Assembly: GCA_030637245.1 (NCBI GenBank)
Contig: DAOVVI010000193.1
Location: 1 to 5,160, forward strand
Source: Cyclobacteriaceae bacterium
GTDB lineage: Bacteria; Bacteroidota; Bacteroidia; Cytophagales; Cyclobacteriaceae
Length of the DNA stretch: 5,160 bases
Reading direction: 5' to 3'
In this document: piece by piece, positions 1-5,160 of the stretch
Layout of the letters: the number at the start of each line of letters is the position of its first letter
Numbering within the stretch: the first letter of the stretch is position 1
Program-made: the position numbers and the translations under genes
Notes under the pieces: generated by a model
Seen by the model: only the letters and a program-made list of their open reading frames with translations
What the model was told of the DNA's origin: nothing
The model's database searches: none

Positions 1-330
1 CATATTAGCAAAGATGGGCCCTTTTTTTACTTCAAACTCTGACTTCTGCTGATTATAGATCATGGTGCCAATCAAATCTGCCGGCAATAGATCAGGAGTA
101 AATTGCAAACGCTGAAAGTCGAGATGAAGCACATTGGCAAGCGTATTCACAGTAAGTGTTTTAGCAAGCCCTGGTACACCTTCTAAAAGTATATGGCCTT
201 GCGTGAAAAGACCGATCAGCAAACGGTTGATCATATATTCCTGGCCAACTACCACTTTACCCACCTCAGATACAACCCTTTTTATTTTTTGCTGATGCTC
301 TTTTTTAATATCAATACTTTCTTGCTCCAT
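1..330 (-). CDS. MoxR-family AAA+ ATPase, N-terminal part (3' end beyond window)
   Basis: This is a cytoplasmic AAA+ ATPase of the MoxR family. Such proteins act as chaperone-like ATPases, usually together with von Willebrand factor A-domain partners, in maturing enzymes or envelope complexes. Reading from the ATG whose complement is at 328-330 gives 110 codons with no stop. The segment VVVGQEYMINRLLIGLFTQG (residues 27-46) is the typical MoxR lead-in. A clean Walker A follows, GVPGLAKT (51-58), with K57 and T58 as the nucleotide-binding residues. The conserved stretches QFTPDLLPADLIGT (76-89) and KKGPIFANM (102-110) come next. The window ends just where Walker B (usually LLADEINR) should start, so about two thirds of the usual 320-330 residues are missing. 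No Shine-Dalgarno sequence is visible. The gene upstream on the same strand ends 102 bp away, so cotranscription is possible. In Bacteroidota, moxR is often followed by DUF58 and Bat-type genes, which would lie outside the window. Family assignment is firm; the specific target is unknown. Confidence 0.93.
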   Translation of the reverse strand, partial: MEQESIDIKKEHQQKIKRVVSEVGKVVVGQEYMINRLLIGLFTQGHILLEGVPGLAKTLTVNTLANVLHLDFQRLQFTPDLLPADLIGTMIYNQQKSEFEVKKGPIFANM

Positions 331-432
331 GAATTTTTGAATATTTTATACACTCAATTTTTTGCGGTACAAATTAAATAAAATCTAAATTAAAGAGGCG
401 TGGTATAAGAAAAGTATTTTGAAGGATACGTT

Positions 433-984
433 TTATCTGTTCAGAGGTAGGAATACACAAAAAGATATATAATGAAAAAAGGAACCTTTTGTGATAATAC
501 CACCTGCATGAAGATTAATGATATATTTTGTTCCAATGGTTTTATTCCAAATTACTTCAGGTCCGTAACCCGGCTGTATTTTACTGTCCTTTTCACTTTC
601 AAACCACAAAAGATGATGATATCTGCAACCAAGACCTATGCCGGATTTCCCTAGGAAAAATCCTCCGCCGGCATTAAAAGAATTTACGATAATCGAAGAT
701 TGAACAGCAGTAGCGAGGTAGAATCTATTTATTTCATTGGTCTGAAGTATATATTCCAATTCTACACCAAATACATAAACAAGACCAACTTTTGCTCCCA
801 GATAATAATTATGATTTGTTTTTTTTAATTCCTCTGCGGTTTCAGAAGTCGTCAATGGATTATTTTCACGTGATGTACCAGATGCAAAACCATGAAAAAA
901 AGGAATTATTAGAAATAAGAATAAGGCAAGGAAGGCCTTAAAAATACAAAACCAACATTCGAATATGTTGCCTAAATTTTTCAT
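433..984 (-). CDS. Small exported protein of unknown function, possible outer-membrane beta-barrel
   Basis: I do not recognise this 183-residue protein. Its N-terminus is a long hydrophobic stretch (about residues 11-34, rich in F, L and I) ending in HGFASG, which fits a Sec signal peptide cut near A34, or less likely a membrane anchor. A polar linker with a TSETAEELKK segment (about 46-55) follows. The remaining ~125 residues alternate short polar and aromatic/aliphatic strands with glycine turns, for example YYLGAKVGLVYVFGVELEYI (60-79), NAGGGFFLGKSGIGLGCRYH (104-123) and YGPEVIWNKTIGTKYIINLH (140-159). This pattern is typical of small Bacteroidota beta-barrels. Against that, it does not end in a terminal aromatic residue (it ends PLNR) and has only enough length for roughly six to eight strands. 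There is no Shine-Dalgarno sequence before the ATG at 982-984. It lies upstream of the MoxR-type gene on the same strand. That it is a real gene is likely from the signal peptide and ordered composition; its function is unknown. Confidence 0.6.
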   Translation of the reverse strand: MKNLGNIFECWFCIFKAFLALFLFLIIPFFHGFASGTSRENNPLTTSETAEELKKTNHNYYLGAKVGLVYVFGVELEYILQTNEINRFYLATAVQSSIIVNSFNAGGGFFLGKSGIGLGCRYHHLLWFESEKDSKIQPGYGPEVIWNKTIGTKYIINLHAGGIITKGSFFHYISFCVFLPLNR

Positions 985-1463
985 GTGGTACTAAGTTATT
1001 AATTCCTTCATTAATATCTCAGGTTTTGGAGATAAAGAAAGGGAATTAATAGATGTACCCTTTTTAGAAAATCGTCATTCCTGACAAGCGAAACGAAGTG
1101 TACAGCAATCAGCCTGCTTTCCGACGAGGCAGGGAATCTCTTCAATGATGCTGATTTCCATTTACAAGTTTTGAAATAAAACTATTTTCATTGAGATTCC
1201 TTCTCTGCCTTTCCACTCAAATCCTCGCTGCGAAGGAATGACGGTGATTTTAAAGATAAACTCGATTTCCCCTGTAATTTAAAGGAAGGTTTGAAGTTCG
1301 TTAATTTTTGAATACATTTATTTTTAGCATGCTTTAAGGTGATTTGAAATTCGAGCATAAAATATATTCAGCTGATTTTTTTGCTTGGTAACGAGTATTC
1401 AATCCGTTTCTATTCCGAACTTTAAGCTGCTTGATAATACGGTTGTAATTAACAATTATACAT
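985..1463. other. 479-bp non-coding gap between divergent genes
   Basis: The genes on either side are read outward, leftward from 984 and rightward from 1464, so promoters for both should lie here. The middle is filled by the inverted-repeat element at about 1068-1251. The remaining right-hand stretch (1252-1463) is AT-rich. I found no complete Bacteroidota-type promoter (TTTG near -33 with TAnnTTTG near -7), and the closest matches have a wrong spacing. I found no plausible protein-coding frame, tRNA or recognisable riboswitch. A minus-strand open frame at 1334-1633 mostly overlaps the start of the oxidoreductase gene antisense and is not credible. Confidence 0.8.
1068..1251. repeat. Imperfect long inverted repeat (MITE-like / dispersed intergenic repeat)
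   Basis: The outer arms are cgtcattcc at 1073-1081 and its exact complement ggaatgacg at 1235-1243. The pairing can be extended outward by aaaatc (1068-1073) with gatttt (1246-1251) if three bases on the right bulge out. Inside, agcga (1087-1091) pairs with tcgct (1225-1229), and agtg (1097-1100) with cact (1214-1217). Further in, aggcag (1127-1132) pairs with ctgcct (1205-1210), and ggaatctc (1133-1140) with gagattcc (1193-1200). A loop of about 40-50 bases (around 1148-1188) closes it. The left arm carries an extra sub-hairpin, cctgc (1113-1117) with gcagg (1129-1133). The arms resemble the gtcattcc...ggaatctc type of short intergenic repeat often seen in Bacteroidota genomes, from general recollection and not from a search. 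No open frame and no clear target-site duplication are visible. It lies between divergent starts, so it is not a terminator for either neighbour. Confidence 0.7.
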
Positions 1464-2477
1464 ATGAATAATTCATTAGGAAATCGAAGAAAATTTATAA
1501 AAACCACCTTTGCCGGTGGATTGGGGATTGGTTTGACAACTCCTACGATTCTTGCAAAAGACCTGATCAATGCTAAAGAGACACGAATTGGTATTATCGG
1601 TCTGGACACTTCCCATAGTGGGGCATTCACCAAATATATTCATAGCCTCAATAATGGTTTCAAAGTAGTGGCAGCTTATACGACTATCACAAAAGATATA
1701 CCTTCATGCTATGAAAGAGTTGATAAATTCACACAGCAGATCAAAGAAGAGGGAGTCAGAATTGTTAATTCTGTAGATCAGTTGCTGGAACAGGTTGATT
1801 GTGTGTTGCTCGAAACCGCCGATGGCCGGCATCGCCTGGCACAAGCGGAGAAAGTTTTTAAATCGGGCAAACCTGTTTTTATGGATAAAGCTGCCGCTGC
1901 ATCACTTAAAGATGTTGCAGCTATTTATAATCTTGCAAAGAAGTATAATATCAGTACTTTTTCCAGTTCCGGCACTCGGTTTATGAGTAAGGCTCAGGAA
2001 GCAAGAAACGGAGAAATCGGGGATGTACTTGGCGCCGAAACTTTTAGCCCAATCAGCTATGAGCCAAGCCACTCGGAATTGTTTTGGTATGGAATTCATG
2101 GAGTGGAACTCTTGTTTACAGTTATGAGAGGCGGGTGTAAAAAAGTTCGAAGAATAAAGACAGAATCCAGCGATCTGGTAACTGGTGAATGGGAAGATGG
2201 AAGAGTTGGGACTTTTCGTGGTATCGTCAAAGGCAAAAAGACGTATGGCGGCCAGGCTTTTGGCTCTGAAAAAAATAGTTATCTGGGAGGATGGGAAGGA
2301 TATGAGCCTTTGGTGGACCATATAATTCATTATTTCAAAACCGGTGAAGTTCCTGTGGAACCATCAGAGACTATGGAGATTTATGCATTTATGGAGGCCG
2401 CTGCGGAAAGTACCCGGCAAAATGGCTCATGGGTGACATTGGATTCAGTGTTGGACAAGGCAGGGTATAAAGGATAG
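1464..2477 (+). CDS. Gfo/Idh/MocA-family oxidoreductase with twin-arginine signal, divergent cofactor motifs
   Basis: This 337-residue protein belongs to the Gfo/Idh/MocA family: a Rossmann NAD(P)-binding domain, then an alpha/beta substrate domain, usually acting on sugars, polyols or their keto forms. The N-terminus carries a Tat motif, NRRKFIK (residues 7-13), then a weakly hydrophobic glycine-rich stretch to about A31, so export after folding is likely. The Rossmann start reads RIGIIGLDTSHSGAF (41-55), where GLDTSH replaces the usual GxGxxG. The EKP motif of the family appears as MDKAAA (140-145), keeping K142 but losing the proline. The likely catalytic histidine region is WYGIHGVELLF (208-218), with H212 in the place of the family's substrate-site histidine and E215 three residues on. 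The end of the protein (about 275-333) shows the common pattern of a variable helix followed by MEIYAFMEAAAESTRQNGSW. The ATG at 1464 is the first after an in-frame stop at 1446-1448. No Shine-Dalgarno sequence is seen. Family is confident; substrate is unknown. Confidence 0.85.
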   Translation: MNNSLGNRRKFIKTTFAGGLGIGLTTPTILAKDLINAKETRIGIIGLDTSHSGAFTKYIHSLNNGFKVVAAYTTITKDIPSCYERVDKFTQQIKEEGVRIVNSVDQLLEQVDCVLLETADGRHRLAQAEKVFKSGKPVFMDKAAAASLKDVAAIYNLAKKYNISTFSSSGTRFMSKAQEARNGEIGDVLGAETFSPISYEPSHSELFWYGIHGVELLFTVMRGGCKKVRRIKTESSDLVTGEWEDGRVGTFRGIVKGKKTYGGQAFGSEKNSYLGGWEGYEPLVDHIIHYFKTGEVPVEPSETMEIYAFMEAAAESTRQNGSWVTLDSVLDKAGYKG

Positions 2478-2502
2478 AAAAAAACTAACACAAATTTAGT
2501 GG

Positions 2503-2550
2503 GTAATGGAATAATGAGATAATGATGGAATGCGATAATGCGATAATAAA
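2503..2550. repeat. Degenerate 8-bp tandem array, six units
   Basis: Six units lie in register with an exact 8-bp period: gtaatgga, ataatgag, ataatgat, ggaatgcg, ataatgcg and ataataaa. The shared core is roughly RTAATG plus two variable bases, and the last unit is the most decayed. The period is not a multiple of three and no open frame crosses it, so it is not coding. It lies in the 162-bp gap between the two oxidoreductase genes, about 90 bp before the second start. It could be a slippage-born microsatellite or a cluster of binding sites; the sequence alone does not decide. Confidence 0.7.
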
Positions 2551-2639
2551 AATTAAAAAATGCCAAGCTTTTCTGATAAAATCACAGTAGAGCTAAAAAT
2601 ACCATAGAATTAAATTTATCAATAAGTAACTTAAAAATC

Positions 2640-3965
2640 ATGAAAACTATAAAGCGACGAGAATTTTTAGGAACGTTAGGAGCAGCTTCAGCTTATACCG
2701 TTTTATCTCCCAATATTACTCATGCAGCACCCAGTGATAAGATCATTTTGGGCGTCATGGGTCTTGGTGGCAGAGGGGTGAATATGACTGACAATTTTGT
2801 GAAAAGACCTGATGTCGAGGTTGCCTGGCTCTGCGATGTGAATCAAAGGAGATTTTCCGTTGCCAGAGAAGTAGTTTCTGAATATCAGGATAAAGATCCT
2901 AAAGTAACTCAGGATTTTCGGGATATGTTAAATGATCCTGATGTGGACGCCATTTATATTGCTACTCCGGATCATTGGCACGCCCTTGCTACCATCATGG
3001 CATGTCAGGCCGGAAAAGATGTGTATGTAGAGAAACCACTCTGCGTGACCCCATGGGAAGGCAAAAAGATGGTGGAGGCAGCAAAAAAATATAATCGGGT
3101 AATACAAGTTGGAAGTCAATCAAGGAGCTCGCAGTATGTGGATGATGCTGCAGAGTATGTCCGGTCAGGGAAGCTTGGCGACATCCATATTGCCCGTGTG
3201 TATCATTTATTGAATATGAATAATAATCATACTGCTCCGGTGGCGCCTGTTCCCGATGGACTGGATTATGAAATGTGGTGTGGCCCTGCGCCAAAACTTC
3301 CTTATCGTCCGGGCACATGGTGGAGAGATATGTGGGATTTTAATACCGGCAGCATAGGAGGTGATATTTACCATCAACTGGACATAGCAAGATATATTCT
3401 GGATAAATCAGCGCCCAAATCAGTATATAGTTCGGGAGGCGTACAATTTTTTGATGATGGCCGGGAAATCCCCGATACGCTTCTGACGGAGTATGAATAT
3501 GATAAACTCACCTTGCATGTAGAAGCTGCCCTATGGACGCCTAATTATAAGAAAACTCCTTTTAGTGTTCGTGATTCTGATCAATACCCAAACTGGGAAT
3601 TTAATAGTACAAAGGTTGAATTACTGGGAACGGAGGGATTTCTTCGGATAGGCAGGCATGGTGGAGGTTGGCAGGTTTTTGATGCACAGGGAGAGATGGT
3701 CGTTTCGGAGTATGGCCGACAAACAAATGAAGAGCATATTGGCAATTTCATCGATTGTATCAAATCAAGAAACAAACCTAATTCTGATATAGAAGATGCT
3801 TTTCAATCGGCTTTATTGGTTCAGATGGCTAATATATCTTCCAGAGTTGGAAATGAAAAATTGATATACAATGCTAAAGACAACAATTTTACAAACTCAA
3901 AAGAAGCCAATAAGTATATCAGGAGAAAAGACAGAAAACCGTGGTTAATTCCGGATACAGTTTAA
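2640..3965 (+). CDS. Gfo/Idh/MocA-family oxidoreductase, Tat-exported, canonical motifs
   Basis: This 441-residue NAD(P)-dependent oxidoreductase is of the long bacterial type common in Bacteroidota and Planctomycetes. The Tat signal is KRREFLG (residues 5-11), with a hydrophobic stretch to a likely cut near ITHAA (26-30), so a periplasmic location is expected. The Rossmann domain has GVMGLGGRG (38-46), an acidic end of the second strand at CD (65-66), the TPDHWHA motif (109-115) and the EKP motif (131-133) with K132. The C-terminal domain has the hallmark run from YRPGTWWRD (222-230) to GGDIYHQLDIARY (240-252), giving H245 and D248 as the likely catalytic pair with K132. The tail contains RKPWLIP (432-438), matching the usual end of this subfamily. 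Length is normal (about 430-450). It is not a close copy of the preceding 337-aa paralogue. No Shine-Dalgarno sequence precedes the ATG. Family and fold are very confident. Substrate, for example a glycoside or inositol-type polyol, cannot be read from the sequence. Confidence 0.95.
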   Translation: MKTIKRREFLGTLGAASAYTVLSPNITHAAPSDKIILGVMGLGGRGVNMTDNFVKRPDVEVAWLCDVNQRRFSVAREVVSEYQDKDPKVTQDFRDMLNDPDVDAIYIATPDHWHALATIMACQAGKDVYVEKPLCVTPWEGKKMVEAAKKYNRVIQVGSQSRSSQYVDDAAEYVRSGKLGDIHIARVYHLLNMNNNHTAPVAPVPDGLDYEMWCGPAPKLPYRPGTWWRDMWDFNTGSIGGDIYHQLDIARYILDKSAPKSVYSSGGVQFFDDGREIPDTLLTEYEYDKLTLHVEAALWTPNYKKTPFSVRDSDQYPNWEFNSTKVELLGTEGFLRIGRHGGGWQVFDAQGEMVVSEYGRQTNEEHIGNFIDCIKSRNKPNSDIEDAFQSALLVQMANISSRVGNEKLIYNAKDNNFTNSKEANKYIRRKDRKPWLIPDTV

Positions 3966-4071
3966 TGAGGATTACTCTCATCTTAATAATTTAGTGGTGA
4001 TGTATAGATTGATATAATGCAAAATTTTCATTATGACAATGCATGAACAAATTTTTTAAACTGAAAATGAT

Positions 4072-5160
4072 ATGAATTTTTTACGAAGTTCTATTTTGAT
4101 AGCGGCTATACTGCTTTTGTTTTCTAATAATGTTTTTTCGCAATGGCTTGATATTTCCAATGTAAGCATAAAAAAAGAAGTGACAGAAATGGCAGGACCT
4201 GAAATAGTAATTGAATATGATTTGGAAAGTACAGATATTTCAGAAAAAACTCCTGCTTATGTATTTATCCGTTTCAGTCAGGACGGAGGGGCACACTGGA
4301 ATCTTCTTCCAATGGATTATTTGAGAGGCACAGGATTCGACATAATTACATCTGCGGGCCATAAGAAGATTTTCTGGTGGGGAGTAGCCGAATTGGGATA
4401 TGACAAACTAGATTTAATGGAAATTAAAGTCAGGGGTTTACAGTTAGTTCGGATTCCCGGAGGGGAATTTATCATGAAAAGTTTTCCGGGGGGAGGAAAA
4501 GATCCGTCAGTTAGTGTTGAGCCCAAAGCCGTCTTACGGGAATTCTTCATTGCAAAAAATGAAACCACCATTTCTATGTATGCGGATTACCTCAACGAGA
4601 TGGGCGACAGAGGTTTTGGATGGAATCCCCGAATGAAAGACAGCCTGAAATGCGGGATCGTACGAGAGGGGATTGATCCTGATTATACCTATTTGGTAAA
4701 ACCTCAAAAGGGAAATTATCCCATCAACTATGTGTCGTGGTACGATGCTGTTTCATTCTTGGATTGGTGTGGATTGACACTGCCTACTGAAACCATGTGG
4801 GAAAAAGCTTATGTTGGAGGGATCTACCTGGATGGAGATGATTCGAAGCTGGAAAAAAATCCGCTCCCCGTAAGAAAATACCCATGGGGGAATGAAGCAC
4901 CCGATGCAGATGCATTATATAGATGCAATTATGAAGGGATAGACGACGGATTTTCAAAAACTTCTCCAGTGGGAAGTTTCAGTAAATACGACAGCCCATA
5001 CGGAGTGAGTGATCTGGCGGGAAATGTAGCGGAATGGACTCTGGATTGGTACACAACTACCTTTCATGTGGGGATTGATGGATTTCGTATGGTGAGAGGA
5101 GGATCTCGCATGGACCTCCCATTTGCATGTGATGCAGTTTCCGGAGCCACTCAGTTCCCC
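4072..5160 (+). CDS. Exported protein with FGE-sulfatase (SUMF1) domain and N-terminal beta-sandwich, 3' end beyond window
   Basis: The frame runs open from the ATG at 4072 to the window edge (363 codons); an in-frame stop at 4057-4059 rules out an earlier start. Residues 1-23 form a Sec signal peptide with a likely cut at VFS/Q; there is no lipobox cysteine. Residues about 30-122 look like an Ig- or fibronectin-like beta-sandwich, with AYVFIRFSQDGGAHWNLLP (62-80) and KKIFWWG (98-104), a domain often placed before FGE folds in Bacteroidota. The FGE-sulfatase domain starts at LVRIPGGEFIM (125-135) and continues with NYPINYVSWYDA (215-226), LPTETMWEKA (237-246), YPWGN (270-274), SPYGVSDLAGNVAEW (308-322) and RGGS (342-345). 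True formylglycine-generating enzymes carry two cysteines five residues apart after RGGS. Here the first position is D348 and only C353 remains, so sulfatase activation is unlikely. A structural, binding or other role is more plausible. It is 106 bp downstream of the second oxidoreductase gene on the same strand. Confidence 0.85.
   Translation, partial: MNFLRSSILIAAILLLFSNNVFSQWLDISNVSIKKEVTEMAGPEIVIEYDLESTDISEKTPAYVFIRFSQDGGAHWNLLPMDYLRGTGFDIITSAGHKKIFWWGVAELGYDKLDLMEIKVRGLQLVRIPGGEFIMKSFPGGGKDPSVSVEPKAVLREFFIAKNETTISMYADYLNEMGDRGFGWNPRMKDSLKCGIVREGIDPDYTYLVKPQKGNYPINYVSWYDAVSFLDWCGLTLPTETMWEKAYVGGIYLDGDDSKLEKNPLPVRKYPWGNEAPDADALYRCNYEGIDDGFSKTSPVGSFSKYDSPYGVSDLAGNVAEWTLDWYTTTFHVGIDGFRMVRGGSRMDLPFACDAVSGATQFP

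Noticed and set aside
472..654. Plus-strand open frame of 60 codons
   Set aside because: It lies fully antisense to the exported 183-aa protein gene, which has a signal peptide and ordered composition, whereas this frame has neither.
1902..2330. Minus-strand open frame of 142 codons
   Set aside because: It is antisense to the first oxidoreductase, whose motifs are clear; the translated product has no recognisable family features.
2560..2607. Possible 15-residue peptide in the gap before the second oxidoreductase
   Set aside because: It is too short to support, has no ribosome binding site, and shows no regulatory-leader pattern such as a run of one amino acid followed by alternative hairpins.
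2995..3318. Minus-strand open frame of 107 codons
   Set aside because: It overlaps the most conserved part of the second oxidoreductase in antisense and is rich in H, Q and P in the way shadow frames often are.
3964..3985. Small hairpin just after the second oxidoreductase stop codon (atgag paired with ctcat)
   Set aside because: The stem is only about five base pairs and no T run follows, so it does not qualify as an intrinsic terminator.
4013..4018. TATAAT upstream of the FGE-like gene
   Set aside because: It matches an enterobacterial -10 box, but there is no matching -35 and Bacteroidota use a different promoter consensus, so it is probably chance.
4021..4057. AT-only inverted repeat ending in six Ts, before the FGE-like gene
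   Set aside because: The arms (4021-4031 and 4043-4055) pair only with a two-base bulge and contain almost no G-C pairs; in such AT-rich DNA this can arise by chance, so I do not call a terminator.
1..5160. CRISPR arrays, tRNA or rRNA genes, transposases, toxin-antitoxin or retron-like structures
   Set aside because: I looked for regular spaced repeats, cloverleaf-like segments, and transposase or reverse-transcriptase motifs on both strands and saw none.

Overview
The window looks like a chromosomal segment of a free-living member of the Bacteroidota. Supporting signs are the AT-rich, gene-sparse layout, starts with no clear Shine-Dalgarno sequence, and Tat-type Gfo/Idh/MocA oxidoreductases next to an exported protein with a formylglycine-generating-enzyme (FGE) fold. 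This placement is inferred from protein style; the window has no rRNA or marker gene.

Left part, minus strand: the first 110 residues of a MoxR-family AAA+ ATPase, cut by the window edge just before Walker B. Upstream of it, on the same strand, is a small exported protein of unknown function that looks like an outer-membrane beta-barrel. A 479-bp gap follows, lying between two divergent gene starts. It holds an imperfect long inverted repeat of about 180 bp that looks like a dispersed, non-coding, MITE-like repeat.

Right part, plus strand: three consecutive genes. The first two encode different Gfo/Idh/MocA-family oxidoreductases (337 and 441 aa), both with twin-arginine signal sequences and therefore probably folded in the cytoplasm and exported. 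The third, open at the right edge, encodes a Sec-exported protein with an N-terminal beta-sandwich-like domain followed by an FGE-sulfatase (SUMF1) domain. Gaps of 162 and 106 bp separate the three genes, so one transcript is possible but not shown. The 162-bp gap holds a short, degenerate tandem array with an exact 8-bp period.

The most plausible shared theme of the right half is oxidation or rearrangement of sugars or polyols in the periplasm, but no glycosidase, sulfatase, transporter or regulator lies inside the window to fix the substrate. I see no convincing undescribed system here. The points worth checking are the inverted-repeat element, the 8-bp array, the non-canonical cofactor motifs of the first oxidoreductase, and the loss of one catalytic cysteine position in the FGE-like protein.
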